In this document: in pieces, positions 34,664 to 47,278 of the stretch
Layout of the letters: every line of letters starts with the position of its first letter
How positions within the stretch are numbered: position 1 is the stretch's first letter
Source of the DNA: Novosphingobium terrae
GTDB lineage: Bacteria > Pseudomonadota > Alphaproteobacteria > Sphingomonadales > Sphingomonadaceae
Assembly (NCBI RefSeq): GCF_017163935.1
Contig: NZ_JABVZR010000001.1
Coordinates: 2,170,001 to 2,234,000, forward strand
Direction of reading: 5' to 3'
DNA: 64,000 bases
The notes under the pieces: generated by a model
Seen by the model: only the letters and a program-made list of their open reading frames with translations
Told to the model about the DNA's origin: nothing
The model's database searches: none
Program-made: the position numbers and the translations under genes

Positions 34664-37165
34664 GTGCGGGACGGTAGAGCAGCCGGGGCAGGCGCGCATC
34701 GATGCGGCCGGCCAGCCTGGTTGAACCAATTGAGCACTATACGCGTTCAGACCGCATTTTCCTTGGCGTTTCTGGCTCAGGGGGTTTTCTGTCTCGAAGC
34801 CACCGCCGCTGTGCCTTCGGAGCTGGCGGCTGGCGACGGTAAGCCCGCTGGCATCGAGGATATCGTCGTGACGGCGAACAAGCGCCCCGAACGTGCGCAG
34901 GACGTGCCTGCCTCCATATGGACTGCCTCGGCGCAGCAGCTGTCGCGCGAACAGGTTCGCGATTTCGACGATCTGGCGAGGGTCGAACCTGCGCTCACGA
35001 TCACGAAGACGACCCAGCCCGGGAACAACAGCATCAACATCCGCGGGGTGGGGACCTACGCCTTCTCGATCGCAACCAAACCGAGCGTTTCGGTCGTCAT
35101 CGATGATGTCCCGCAGGCCTTCCAGGCGCAGGCGTTCCGGGAACTTGCCGACATCGGCTCCATCGAAATTCTTCGCGGGCCCCAGAGCACGCTCTTCGGG
35201 ACCGCCGCCACGGCTGGCGTGGTGAACATCAAGACAGCGGATCCAACCGCCAGATGGTCAGGTGGAATGAGATCCAGCCTGACCACCGACAAGGAGCGGC
35301 GCATCAGCGGCTTCATCTCGGGCCCGCTGGCGCATGATCTGCTGTTTCGCCTGGCGGTCAGCGCCAACGACTATCGGGGCAATCTGTTCAACGTCTACAA
35401 TTCGTCATGGGTGGGCGGTCAGTCCGGAGTGGATGTAAGGGGCAAGCTGGTCTGGCAGGCCTCGAACTCGCTGACCATCACCGCCGCGCCGTATCTCGAT
35501 CGGTCAGCGACCACCTGCTGCACGGCAGCGTCCTTGGCCGTCAGTCCCGGCGTGACATTCGGCACCTTCGGGGGGAAAGGTGCGCCTCAGAGCGCCATCC
35601 TGAACGGCATCACTCCCGGACCGAACAATCGCCTGATCTCCGCCGACGTCAATCCCAGGGGCCGTGCCAACGAAGCGGGAGCCAGTCTCAAGGCCGAATG
35701 GGTCCGAGGCCATTACACCCTCACCTCGATCACCGGATATGGAGACTATTCCCTTCGCGACCTTCAGGATACGGATGGGACCTCTTTCGACTGGGGGCCC
35801 AATGGGGCCGCCGTCCCCGGCGCCGTGACGGGCGGCTCAGCCAACGGAGGATGGTTCAAGATCCGGTCGGTGACCCAGGAGCTGAAGATAGCATCTCCGG
35901 TCGCGGGCCGGTTCCGCTTCCTAGCCGGCTTCTTCTTCAGCGACACCCGTTCGCAACGATCCTTCGTGCGAGGCAGCAACACCTTGGGGCAGGATGGCAG
36001 CCTTTCCGTCGTTCCCCCCACGACATCGTCCTACTCCGACTATGCGGCTACGGCCTTCGACACCAACTATGCGCTCTATGGCCAGTCCACCTTCAACCTG
36101 ACCCCGCGCCTAGGCATCGTCACGGGCATCAGGCTCAATCGCGACGTGATAAGCTATCAGCTGACCGATCGCTTCAATCACGTCAGCTTCGGCATTCCCG
36201 CGTGCTCGTCCGCAAGCCCCAGCGGTCTTCCGATATCCACCTGTAACACCCTGGATGCTCTATCAGGCCGCGCTGCGTTGGAATATCGCCCGTCATCGGG
36301 AATCATGGCATTTGCCAGCTATGACCGTGGTTACAAGGGGGCGGCCTACGACCTGACCAGCACCTACACGATGCGCGGGCCTATTTCCCAGGCTGGCCCG
36401 TTCAAGGGCTATCCGATCGCCGACGCGTTGGCCGCCAAGCAGCCGATCAGCGCCGAGACAGTCGATGCGTTCCAGCTTGGCGTCAAGGCGACGGTGACGC
36501 CATGGCTTATCTGGAACCTCAGCCTCTACCAGGAGACATTCCACGACTTCCAGGCGCAGAGCCGGGATGAAACGACCCGGCAGAACGTGCTCAACAGCAT
36601 TCCGCGCGTCATATCGCGCGGGGCCGAGATGGAACTGCGAGCAAATCTGCCCGGCCTCATGCTGACCGGATTCGGAGCCTATAACGATGCTCGGATGAGC
36701 GTGTTTCCCAACGCGAGCTGCTTTGCCAACCAGCCAGCTTCTCTGGGCTGCATCGGGGGGCAGCAGGATCTCTCGGGAAAGGTTCTTCCCAACGCTCCGG
36801 CGTGGAAGTTCTCCGTCAATGCCGTCCATGAGGAGCGCCTAGGCCATGACCTGACCCTAGCCCTTACCGGCAACTGGATGTGGCAGTCCAGCATCGTGGA
36901 AAGCCTGCTGCAGGACCCCGACTCGGTCCAAAAAGCCTACGGTCTGCTCGGGTTGGGAATTGAAATCCGCGACCCCAGCAAGAGCTTCGGGATATACTGC
37001 TCGAACGTGCTGAATACCAGCTACGCGTTGAACAGGCAGCGGGACGGGAACTGGAACATCAATCCCTACGGAGCCTTGCCCGGCCCGACTTCGGATGCCA
37101 TCAAGTGGACGCCGGGCCGCGACAGCAGGCGGTATGTCAGGGTCGAGTTTGCAGCGCATTTCTGA
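34664..37165 (+). CDS. TonB-dependent outer-membrane receptor
   Basis: An 833-residue receptor. A hydrophobic signal segment (TAFSLAFLAQGVFCLEATAAV) is followed by a TonB box region (IEDIVVTANKRPERAQDVPA), a plug (SINIRGVGTYAFSIA, IEILRGPQSTLFGTAATAGV) and a barrel ending RRYVRVEFAAHF with a terminal Phe. It belongs to the general TonB receptors of sphingomonads that take up plant or aromatic compounds or chelates; the ligand is unknown. GTG 34664 is supported by AGGCGGGGGA upstream. It lies between a divergent propeller kinase and a NarL-type regulator, so it is probably the regulated output of that system. Confidence 0.9.
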   Translation: MRDGRAAGAGAHRCGRPAWLNQLSTIRVQTAFSLAFLAQGVFCLEATAAVPSELAAGDGKPAGIEDIVVTANKRPERAQDVPASIWTASAQQLSREQVRDFDDLARVEPALTITKTTQPGNNSINIRGVGTYAFSIATKPSVSVVIDDVPQAFQAQAFRELADIGSIEILRGPQSTLFGTAATAGVVNIKTADPTARWSGGMRSSLTTDKERRISGFISGPLAHDLLFRLAVSANDYRGNLFNVYNSSWVGGQSGVDVRGKLVWQASNSLTITAAPYLDRSATTCCTAASLAVSPGVTFGTFGGKGAPQSAILNGITPGPNNRLISADVNPRGRANEAGASLKAEWVRGHYTLTSITGYGDYSLRDLQDTDGTSFDWGPNGAAVPGAVTGGSANGGWFKIRSVTQELKIASPVAGRFRFLAGFFFSDTRSQRSFVRGSNTLGQDGSLSVVPPTTSSYSDYAATAFDTNYALYGQSTFNLTPRLGIVTGIRLNRDVISYQLTDRFNHVSFGIPACSSASPSGLPISTCNTLDALSGRAALEYRPSSGIMAFASYDRGYKGAAYDLTSTYTMRGPISQAGPFKGYPIADALAAKQPISAETVDAFQLGVKATVTPWLIWNLSLYQETFHDFQAQSRDETTRQNVLNSIPRVISRGAEMELRANLPGLMLTGFGAYNDARMSVFPNASCFANQPASLGCIGGQQDLSGKVLPNAPAWKFSVNAVHEERLGHDLTLALTGNWMWQSSIVESLLQDPDSVQKAYGLLGLGIEIRDPSKSFGIYCSNVLNTSYALNRQRDGNWNINPYGALPGPTSDAIKWTPGRDSRRYVRVEFAAHF

Positions 37166-37187
37166 AATAGGCGAGCCACTGCCTATT
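37166..37187 (+). terminator. Weak hairpin between receptor and regulator genes
   Basis: Arms AATAGGC (37166-37172) and GCCTATT (37181-37187) with an 8-nt loop follow the receptor stop. No T-run follows, so it may only slow transcription into the regulator gene. Confidence 0.35.
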
Positions 37188-37226
37188 CGATGACGCACCT
37201 GCTCGCCAGGATCAAAGGAAAGACCG

Positions 37227-37868
37227 ATGTCCGCACCCTCCCCTGCCCGCCCCATCAGCGTCCTGTGCGTCGACGATCACCCGCTCCTGCGTGACGGTAT
37301 CGCGGCCATCATCGAATCCCAGTCCGATATCGTTCTCGTGGGCGAAGCCTCCAACGGCCACGAGGCGATCGCTCTGCATCGCAGCCTCAAGCCCGACATC
37401 ACCCTTATGGACTTGCAGATGCCGGAACTCGACGGCATTTCCGCCATCGAGCAGATCTGCGGCGAAAACCCCAAGGCCCTGATCGTGGTGCTAACGACCT
37501 ACGAGGGGGATGTTCAGGCCGTGCGGGCGCTGAAGGCAGGCGCCTCGTCCTATTTGCTAAAGGCCTCTCTGCGCCACGAGCTGCTCGGAACAATCCACTC
37601 GGTTTATGAGGGGAAGCGCTTCATTTCGCCTGAAGTTGCGCAGCAGATCGCGCTCCACTCGATGCGGGAGCAGTTGTCCTCGCGCGAGGTCTCCGTCCTC
37701 GAACTCGTGGCCAACGGCAAGGCCAACAAGGATATCGCGGGGCGGCTTTCGGTGTCGGAAGAGACCGTGAAGGCTCACCTGCGAAGCATATTCCTGAAAC
37801 TCGATGTCGTCGATCGCACCCAGGCGGCAGCCGTCGCCATCAGACGTGGGATCATCCCGCTTCACTAA
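37227..37868 (+). CDS. NarL/LuxR-family response regulator
   Basis: A 213-residue regulator. Receiver domain with D16/D17, phosphoacceptor D62 in ITLMDLQMPELDG, Thr in VVLTTYEGD and Lys in YLLKASLR; a LuxR-type helix-turn-helix (about 150-210; LSSREVSVLELVANGKANKD, then VSEETVKAHLRSIFLKLDVV). It is the expected partner of the HisKA_3 propeller kinase located on the other side of the TonB gene. AAAGGAAAG precedes the ATG. It may bind the dyad motif found upstream of the receptor. Confidence 0.92.
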   Translation: MSAPSPARPISVLCVDDHPLLRDGIAAIIESQSDIVLVGEASNGHEAIALHRSLKPDITLMDLQMPELDGISAIEQICGENPKALIVVLTTYEGDVQAVRALKAGASSYLLKASLRHELLGTIHSVYEGKRFISPEVAQQIALHSMREQLSSREVSVLELVANGKANKDIAGRLSVSEETVKAHLRSIFLKLDVVDRTQAAAVAIRRGIIPLH

Positions 37869-37923
37869 GGCTCTCCGGATTATTGGGTTGCTGCTCATCA
37901 ACTCATGAGATAGCCGCTGAACC

Positions 37924-39318
37924 ATGGAGGTTAGGACCGCACGCTACAAGCTGAAGCCAAGCGTGCAGCAATATGCGCGGCTGCGCGAATGGCGCCTCCA
38001 TCTTCGCAATCTCAGGAATGCCTGCCTTCAGGAACTGATCGATTCCTACCGGGCAGCCAGAGCTTCGGCCCTGCGCCGAGGGCGGGATCGGCCGATTGCC
38101 GAGGACTGGATCAGAGTGCGCGCGGAGGAGATCCGCGACTTCATGGTCTGGCAGGAGCGGGCCGAACCCGATCTTCGGCGTCGCCATGCCCAGGCTGAGC
38201 AGCGCCGCATCGAAAGACTGCGGGACCTGATGACAGCAGGCAGGAACGTCGATCCTCTGGACCGCAATGTCAGGCCCTGGCAGCTCAGGACCGAGAAGGA
38301 TTTCGGGCGTCCAATCTCGAAGCTGGATCAGAAGCGGCGTCTGGCCGACATCCGCGCTGCTGACCCCGAGGGCATTGGGCATATTCCGCTCGAGATACTA
38401 CGCGACCAGGTGGATATCGTCCATCGGGCGATGGACGGCTTCTTCCGCCGCCTCAAGGCCGGCGAGAAGCCGGGCTTTCCCCGATACAAGTCCTATGAGC
38501 GCGTGCGCTCGCTTGGCTGCACTTTGGGCGAGGGTATCCAGCTGAAGAAGGGGCGCCTCTTCGCACCGATGCTCTGGCACGGCGGCCTGGAGATCACGAT
38601 GCACCGCGATCTTCCGGGCAAGCCCCGAACGGTTCGGCTGACCTATGACGGGCGCTTCTGGCATGTCACGATCGCATGCGAGGTCGACGTGGCGCAGGTA
38701 GCTCATGCGAAGCCGGGCTCGGCCTGCGGTGTGGATGCCGGTGTGAACCGGCTGCTGACCTACGACGATGGCAGCTTCGCCGAGAACCCCCGCTTCGGCG
38801 ATGCTGCCGCTCCCGAGATCCGGCGCCTGGCACGGCGGCTCGCCCGTGCGAAATGGGCCAGTCTTTCCAGGCACAAGGCCAGGCGCGCGCTGGCGGCGGC
38901 CAACCGGCGCCTCAGGAACCGGCGCAGCACGCACCGCCACAAGGTCGCTCTCGATCTCGCCCGGCGGGCAGAGACGGTCTACATCGAAGACCTCAAGCTC
39001 AGGAACATGACGGCATCCGCCTCGGGCACCGTCGAGGAGCCGGGAACCCAGGTCGCGCAGAAGCGCGGCCTCAACCGCGGCATCCTGGATGCCGCGATCG
39101 CCACCATCTACACGATGGCCCGCTACAAGGCTGCAAGCGCCGGTGGCAGGATCATCGCCGTGGATCCCCGACATACGTCCCAGGACTGTTCCGAATGCGG
39201 CGGGCGCGAGCCTGGTGCGAGGCGGCAGGAGCGCTACCGCTGCTCCTGCGGTGCGGCGCTCCATGCGGACCACAACGCCGCGCGCAACATCCTTGCGCGT
39301 GGGCTGCTCGCGGCCTGA
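37924..39318 (+). CDS. tnpB: TnpB RNA-guided nuclease (IS200/IS605 type), enlarged
   Basis: A 464-residue TnpB. The RuvC active site is intact: D271 in GVDAGVNRLLTYDDG, E355 in TVYIEDLKLRN, D449 in HADHNAARNIL. A zinc ribbon (CSECGG ... YRCSCG) lies just before the last Asp. The N-terminal wedge/REC part is longer than in most TnpBs (about 400 aa), with an extra Arg-rich helical stretch around 45-110 (RRGRDRPIAEDWIRVRAEEI). No tnpA accompanies it. TnpB uses an omega RNA from its own 3' end to cut DNA. It is inserted just behind a regulator gene; no clear ribosome-binding site is seen. Confidence 0.92.
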   Translation: MEVRTARYKLKPSVQQYARLREWRLHLRNLRNACLQELIDSYRAARASALRRGRDRPIAEDWIRVRAEEIRDFMVWQERAEPDLRRRHAQAEQRRIERLRDLMTAGRNVDPLDRNVRPWQLRTEKDFGRPISKLDQKRRLADIRAADPEGIGHIPLEILRDQVDIVHRAMDGFFRRLKAGEKPGFPRYKSYERVRSLGCTLGEGIQLKKGRLFAPMLWHGGLEITMHRDLPGKPRTVRLTYDGRFWHVTIACEVDVAQVAHAKPGSACGVDAGVNRLLTYDDGSFAENPRFGDAAAPEIRRLARRLARAKWASLSRHKARRALAAANRRLRNRRSTHRHKVALDLARRAETVYIEDLKLRNMTASASGTVEEPGTQVAQKRGLNRGILDAAIATIYTMARYKAASAGGRIIAVDPRHTSQDCSECGGREPGARRQERYRCSCGAALHADHNAARNILARGLLAA

Positions 39319-39431
39319 CGGTCGCATCTCGGGGTTCGACCCGAGAGAAGCGTGGCGGGGCGACCCGTTCCCAGGAAAGCCAGGCATTGGCCAGGCTCGC
39401 TTCGGAAACGCCGGCAAGTCTCGAAGGAGAC
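39319..39431 (+). ncRNA. Candidate omega RNA / right-end region of tnpB
   Basis: Three compact hairpins follow the tnpB stop. TCTCGGG/CCCGAGA has a 6-nt loop (39327-39346), CGGG/CCCG has a GCGA tetraloop (39356-39367), and GTCTC/GAGAC has a GAAG loop (39418-39431). TnpB guide RNAs are processed from this position, so a structured RNA is expected. The true right end and guide boundary cannot be fixed from one copy. Confidence 0.4.
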
Positions 39432-39542
39432 GACCCGGAGAACGGAATTGGTTCGCTGGCTCCGGCCTTCAACCCGATATTCCGGAGAACCTTCACTAGC
39501 AGTGCAGCACCGGCCCGCCGGCTCGGCTCACGGGACATCGAG

Positions 39543-39597
39543 GGTGTTGCCGCCCTTGGCCCGACAGTCCAACTGACGAGTCAGGCGCGGCAACACC
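39543..39597 (-). terminator. Long inverted repeat downstream of katG
   Basis: GGTGTTGCCGC (39543-39553) pairs perfectly with GCGGCAACACC (39587-39597) around a 33-nt loop that holds a smaller CTGA/TCAG stem. It lies 20 bp past the katG stop. It may terminate katG, or mark the right edge of the tnpB insertion. Confidence 0.5.
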
Positions 39598-39617
39598 TTT
39601 CATTCATCGAAACGCAG

Positions 39618-42718
<3,101 letters not shown>

Positions 42719-42843
42719 ATGCTTTTCCCCGTTACGATGATGGGCCATTCTCCGGCCCGAGCGCCAGTCGGTCTTGTCGCGGATCGATGAATTTAGGATC
42801 GTCACGTGATGTTCGGTGCTGGGCGACGTGGCGGCGGTCCGAG

Positions 42844-44043
42844 CTAGACCGCCAGCCGGTATCTCGCGGCCAGACTGCGAGCCTGGAGGATGACGGCGAA
42901 GCCGGCCAGGGCGCCGCCAAGCCCGGCTACGGCAGCCCAGCCGCCGCGCGACCAGGCGGCAGTCGCCGCAGCCGAACCGGCGGCACCTCCCAGGAACATC
43001 GCCCCCATGAAAATGGTGTTGAGGCGGGCTCGCGCCTCCGGACGGAGCGCGTAGACGACGTGCTGGTTCGACACCAAGGCGCTCTGCACGGCGAAATCGA
43101 GTAGGATGACTCCTGCGATCAGGCCGGAAAGCGACTGCCAAAGCCCGAAGATAGCCCATGACACGAGGGTGAGGACCGCTCCCAGGGCGATGACATGATG
43201 CGGCCCCCTCCGATCGGCCACCCGCCCCGCGATGGGAGCGGCCAGGATGCCTACGGCACCCACGATACCGAACAGGCCGGCGACATCCGCGCCCAGAGCG
43301 AATTTCGGCGTCTGGAGCTGAAGCGCCAGGATCGTCCAGAAAGCCGTGAACGCGCCGAAAAGAAGGGCCTGGGTCAGAGCTGCGACCCGCAGTTCGGAAA
43401 ATTCGTTCCAGAGATGGCGGAGCGAGATCAGCAGGGCGTGATACCGGAGCTCTGAGTCCGGATGGCTGCGCGGCAAGGTGGCCAGCATCATCCCCCCTGC
43501 CCCCAGCGCCATGGGAACCCCCAGCCAATACATCGCCCGCCAACCTGCATGCGTCGCGACGAAGCCGGCAAGCGTCCGGCTCAAGAGAATGCCGCAAAGA
43601 ACGCCCGACATGACGGTGCCAACCGTCGCGCCGCGCTTCTCGGGTGAGGAAAGATGGGCGGCGAAGGGCACGATCTGCTGAGCGACCGTAGCCGAGGCAC
43701 CCAGAACGAGGCATGCCAGAAGAACCAGCCAGATGCCTGTCGCCAGGGCGGAGCCGACAAGGGCCAGCGTGAGAACGAGAAACTGCGCCACGATCAGGCG
43801 CTTTCGTTCGACCAGATCGCCGAGCGGCACGAGCAGGAAGAGGCCCGCCGCATATCCGAACTGGGTCGCGGTCGGGATCAAACCGGTCAGGTCGCCGGGT
43901 AGATCGCGCTCCATCACGCCGAGCATCGGCTGGTTATAGTAGATGTTGGCGACCGCCACGCCTGCCGACACGGCCATCGAAAACTTGAGGCATGCCCCGA
44001 TCGACTGCGGAGGCTGCTCCGTTCCGCTTTGCTGCTGGTCCAT
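42844..44043 (-). CDS. MFS transporter (drug-efflux-like)
   Basis: A 399-residue inner-membrane transporter with 12 predicted segments. The N-terminal [18 protein letters not shown] and the loop-2/3 motif [20 protein letters not shown] (the MFS motif A equivalent) match the Bcr/YgaY-like MFS group. The second half repeats the pattern ([20 protein letters not shown]). It probably exports a small toxic or aromatic compound. I chose ATG 44043, with GAAGGACC upstream; a longer frame to 44142 lacks support. It is divergent from the porin gene, so a shared stimulus is plausible. Confidence 0.88.
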   Translation of the reverse strand: MDQQQSGTEQPPQSIGACLKFSMAVSAGVAVANIYYNQPMLGVMERDLPGDLTGLIPTATQFGYAAGLFLLVPLGDLVERKRLIVAQFLVLTLALVGSALATGIWLVLLACLVLGASATVAQQIVPFAAHLSSPEKRGATVGTVMSGVLCGILLSRTLAGFVATHAGWRAMYWLGVPMALGAGGMMLATLPRSHPDSELRYHALLISLRHLWNEFSELRVAALTQALLFGAFTAFWTILALQLQTPKFALGADVAGLFGIVGAVGILAAPIAGRVADRRGPHHVIALGAVLTLVSWAIFGLWQSLSGLIAGVILLDFAVQSALVSNQHVVYALRPEARARLNTIFMGAMFLGGAAGSAAATAAWSRGGWAAVAGLGGALAGFAVILQARSLAARYRLAV

Positions 44044-44200
44044 CGGGCAAGGTCCTTCGAGGAGTGGCGATAGGGTTCCTTTCGCATGAGGGCTTGCTCC
44101 CACGCTTGTATGGACGTCACATATTCGCGCTCCTCCGAGCACCGCCCAATCCGTTCAGATCCTACAAGATCGAAGACCGTCGGTCGGTGAAAGTGGGAGC

Positions 44201-45610
44201 ATGAAGCTATGCACCAGGCCCAGATCCCGAATTCTCGAACGCTGCGTCGTGACAGCGGCCCTCTTCGTGGCCGCGCCGATACAGCCGGCCTGCGCCCAGA
44301 CGGAAGAGATGAAGGCGCTGGAGGACCTGGTTCGACAGCAGTCGCAGGAGATCCAGGATCTCAAGAAGCGCCTCGCTGCCGTAGAGGCGACCCAGGCAAC
44401 CAACAAGCCTTCGGCCCCCGCGTCCGATCCGCCAGCGGCAGCGCCCACGATCGTCGCGATGACATCGCCGGCTGAGACCGTCCCCGGGATGGGCGCAGCT
44501 CCGGTGCTCAAGGCTGCAGGAGGCCTGGTCACCTTTCATCCCCGCGGCAGGGTCCTGATCGACTTTTCGGCTACTGGCGGTTCGAACGTCCCATCGCGCA
44601 ATTACGATGCGACCGGAGCGCGGGCTATCCGCATCGGTGCCGACGGCACGATAGGCGATCATTTCGCCTATCTGATGGAAGCGGACCTTTCCCAGGCCAC
44701 GGCCACGGTCCTCAACGCCTATGTCGCCTGGCGGCTGGACAACAAGGCTGCCGTGCGCACCGAGGTTCGCGTCGGCAATCTCTTCGCCGACCGCGGCGTC
44801 GAGGGCGCCACCGCCGTCGATGCCGTTCCTTTCATGCAGCGCAATCTAGTCGCCGACGCCATTCTCCCCAAGGCCGGGTTCTACGGCGTGGGGGTCCAGG
44901 CTCGCATTTCCGGGCCCGACTGGCATGCGACTCTCGCGGTGACTGGCGACCCGCTGGACGGCAACAGCTCGGGCAGCGACAGCTGGACCCTTTCAGGCCG
45001 CGCACACTGGGACGGTCTCGGCGACAGCACGCGCTTTATCCATCTTGGCGCCTCGGCGTTCGCGGAGCGGCTGGACCCGGGCACCGACAGCCTGTCGCGC
45101 AACCTCGACATCGGCGGGAGGCTCAACACGGCTCTCCGCATCCCCTCAGGCGCCCTACTGGGTGGAACCTCTTCGGTCGGCGTCGCCGGCGAGCTGGGCG
45201 GCGTCGCGGGACCGCTCTGGATCATGGGGGAGGTTGGACACCGAGCGATCCAGACGATGTCGCGAAGCGATCCGGGCATCTTCGCGTGGAGCGTCGGTGG
45301 CGGCTACACCATCTTTGGGGGCAATGCTCCCTACGACCGTCGATCCGGCAGCTTCCTGCGCCCGGTTCTCGCTCGGTCCGTTCTGAACGGCGGCGCCGGG
45401 GCACTGGAGCTCACGAGCCGCTACGAGCAGATCACCTACAGCAACATGCCGGTGGCAGGCAGCGGCCACGAGATCACGCTCGGCGCCAACTGGTATCTGG
45501 CTCAGTATCTCAGGCTCATGGGCAATTTCATCTTCTGGCGCCTCGATCAGCCAGGAAAGCCTCAGGACGGCGGCCACACCGGGACGGTCCGCATGGAGCT
45601 CGTTTTCTAG
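44201..45610 (+). CDS. Porin_O_P-type outer-membrane porin
   Basis: A 469-residue protein. A signal peptide ends near QPACAQ; a periplasmic coiled coil follows (MKALEDLVRQQSQEIQDLKK), then a Pro/Ala linker and a 16-strand-type barrel ending in VRMELVF with terminal Phe. This layout matches OprO/OprP-like phosphate- or anion-selective porins. GGGAG precedes the ATG. It lies directly before a fumarylacetoacetate-hydrolase-family gene (51-bp gap), so it may be an outer-membrane entry route for an acidic catabolic substrate. Phosphate is an alternative, but no Pho box is seen. Confidence 0.83.
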   Translation: MKLCTRPRSRILERCVVTAALFVAAPIQPACAQTEEMKALEDLVRQQSQEIQDLKKRLAAVEATQATNKPSAPASDPPAAAPTIVAMTSPAETVPGMGAAPVLKAAGGLVTFHPRGRVLIDFSATGGSNVPSRNYDATGARAIRIGADGTIGDHFAYLMEADLSQATATVLNAYVAWRLDNKAAVRTEVRVGNLFADRGVEGATAVDAVPFMQRNLVADAILPKAGFYGVGVQARISGPDWHATLAVTGDPLDGNSSGSDSWTLSGRAHWDGLGDSTRFIHLGASAFAERLDPGTDSLSRNLDIGGRLNTALRIPSGALLGGTSSVGVAGELGGVAGPLWIMGEVGHRAIQTMSRSDPGIFAWSVGGGYTIFGGNAPYDRRSGSFLRPVLARSVLNGGAGALELTSRYEQITYSNMPVAGSGHEITLGANWYLAQYLRLMGNFIFWRLDQPGKPQDGGHTGTVRMELVF

Positions 45611-45661
45611 GCTGCACCGCACATCGTGCCGTGGCCCCTATTCACCAAGACGGAGACTATC

Positions 45662-46510
45662 ATGAAAATTGCTCGCATAGGTCCTGCGGGACAGGAGATT
45701 CCGGTCCTGGTCGGTAACGATGGCCGGATCCGCGATCTGCGCGCCGTTGTTGGCGACATCTCGTCGCAAGCCCTGGGAGATGGTGTCCTCGCCCTCGTCC
45801 GTGAGCTCGACGTGAACTCCCTCCCGGTCATTGCCGCCCAGGATGTTCGCTTCGGACCTCCTGTGGCCGATGTCGGCAAGATCATCTGCGTGGGCCTCAA
45901 CTATACCGACCATGCGGCGGAGGTGGGGCTCGATCTGCCCACCGAACCCACCATCTTCATGAAAGGGTGCCGACCGACCGGGGCAAACGATCCGGTCCGC
46001 CTGCCGCGAGGAGCGGAAAAAGGCGATTGGGAGGTCGAACTCGGCATCGTGATCGGAAAGTCGGGCATGTATGTCGAGGAAGCCCAGGCCATCGAGCATG
46101 TCGCCGGCTACTGCCTCTTCAACGATCTGACCGAGAGGTCCTATCAGATGGAACGCGGCGGCCAGTGGACGAAGGGAAAGAGCTTTCCCGGCTTCGCTCC
46201 GATGGGACCCTGGCTCGTCACGACCGATGAGATCGAAGACCCCGAGAACCTCTCGATCTGGCTTGAGGTCAACGGTCACCGCCATCAGGACGGCACCACC
46301 GCCAATCTCGTGTTCGGGGTGGCGAAGATCGTGAGCTACCTCTCGCAGTTCTATGCCCTCGAGCCGGGCGACCTGATCGTGACCGGAACGCCCGCCGGCG
46401 TTGGGCTGGGCCACAAGCCACCGGTTTTCCTGAAGGCCGGGGACGTCGTCCACCTCGGCATCGATGGCCTGGGAGAGCAGCGCCAGAACATACTGGCCTG
46501 GGAGGGATGA
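45662..46510 (+). CDS. Fumarylacetoacetate hydrolase family enzyme
   Basis: A 282-residue enzyme. The N-terminal domain MKIARIGPAGQEIPVLVG is followed by the catalytic FAH domain: KIICVGLNYTDHAAEVGLDL, PTIFMKG, the metal ligands in DWEVELGIVIGKSG and NDLTERSYQMERGGQW, and the closing DLIVTGTPAGVGLGH. These match ureidoglycolate lyase/2-oxohept-3-enedioate-type hydrolases or acylpyruvases acting on C-C bonds in Mg2+-dependent catabolism. The start was set at 45662 because this ATG begins the family N terminus. It is probably co-transcribed with the porin. A perfect terminator hairpin follows. Confidence 0.93.
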   Translation: MKIARIGPAGQEIPVLVGNDGRIRDLRAVVGDISSQALGDGVLALVRELDVNSLPVIAAQDVRFGPPVADVGKIICVGLNYTDHAAEVGLDLPTEPTIFMKGCRPTGANDPVRLPRGAEKGDWEVELGIVIGKSGMYVEEAQAIEHVAGYCLFNDLTERSYQMERGGQWTKGKSFPGFAPMGPWLVTTDEIEDPENLSIWLEVNGHRHQDGTTANLVFGVAKIVSYLSQFYALEPGDLIVTGTPAGVGLGHKPPVFLKAGDVVHLGIDGLGEQRQNILAWEG

Positions 46511-46516
46511 ACGTTC

Positions 46517-46544
46517 GGCCTTGATCCGCTACCGGATCAAGGCC
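46517..46544. terminator. Bidirectional terminator hairpin
   Basis: A 12-bp perfect stem, GGCCTTGATCCG/CGGATCAAGGCC, with a CTAC loop lies between the convergent FAH-family and AraC genes. Confidence 0.8.
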
Positions 46545-46592
46545 TCTTCGCTTCGAGGGCAAGGCGGCTGATCAAGCCCGCGCTCCGCAGTT

Positions 46593-47153
46593 TCATGCGG
46601 AGCGCCAGTTGCGGCGCCACACCAGTGGGGTCTCGTCGAGCATGCGACGGAAGAGCCGGGTGAGATGGGCCTGATCGGTGAGGCCGCACGCGCATGCGAT
46701 CTGGCTCAGCGTGTCGTCCGTGTTGAGCATCAGGCTCTGCGCCCTGCGGATGCGCTGGCGCACGATGTAGCCATGGGGCGTCTCGCCGGTGCTCACCTTG
46801 AAGGCACGGCAGAAATGACCCGGGCTCAGTTTGGCGATGGTGGAGAGATCCTCGATGAGGATGGTTGTGTCGAGCTTCTCGTCGATATGGCTGCGAATGC
46901 GAGCCAGTTGCCAGGAGGCCAAGCCACCCTTGGCCAACTTACCTCCGGGCTCCCGCGCGGACACCGAAACTAGAGCGCTGTCGTTGCTCGGGGCAGCCTC
47001 GCCGGTCAGCATCGCAGTCATCTTTTCGAGGCACTGCTTGGCAAGGCCCGGATCCACCTCCACGGCGCGCCGCGCCTGTCCCAGCAGGTCAAGAAGATAG
47101 GATGGCAAGGTAACCGCTTCAGAGTGCGGTTTTTCCATGACGTTCAAAAGCAT
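46593..47153 (-). CDS. AraC-family transcriptional regulator (short)
   Basis: A 186-residue regulator with a C-terminal AraC DNA-binding domain (about 80-186): IDEKLDTTILIEDLSTIAKL, then SPGHFCRAFKVSTGETPHGY, and the second helix-turn-helix TLSQIACACGLTDQAHLTRL. The N-terminal 75 residues are helical and lack a cupin sensor, so it is smaller than classical AraC proteins and may respond to no ligand of its own. AGGGGAAC precedes the ATG. A copy of the shared dyad motif lies 126 bp upstream, which suggests control by the neighbouring NarL-type regulator. Confidence 0.88.
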   Translation of the reverse strand: MLLNVMEKPHSEAVTLPSYLLDLLGQARRAVEVDPGLAKQCLEKMTAMLTGEAAPSNDSALVSVSAREPGGKLAKGGLASWQLARIRSHIDEKLDTTILIEDLSTIAKLSPGHFCRAFKVSTGETPHGYIVRQRIRRAQSLMLNTDDTLSQIACACGLTDQAHLTRLFRRMLDETPLVWRRNWRSA

Positions 47154-47278
47154 GTCGCGTTCCCCTGGCGTTTTACCCCGCCGGCGGTGATGCCGTCAGC
47201 AAGGGAACTATCGGGCGATTTCGCGCATTTCTGAATCGAACGTGGGTTTTCTGACGCTATCGATTTGGATCAGCGAAT

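Noticed and set aside
39327..39346. tRNA T-arm-like sequence (GGGGTTCGACCCGAG)
   Set aside because: No acceptor, D or anticodon arms can be fitted around it; it is better explained as a hairpin of the tnpB 3' region.
42719..43714. Long minus-strand extension of the alpha/beta hydrolase frame (to 577 codons)
   Set aside because: It is a shadow of the MFS transporter gene on the same strand in another frame; the hydrolase has its own ATG and ribosome-binding site at 42718.
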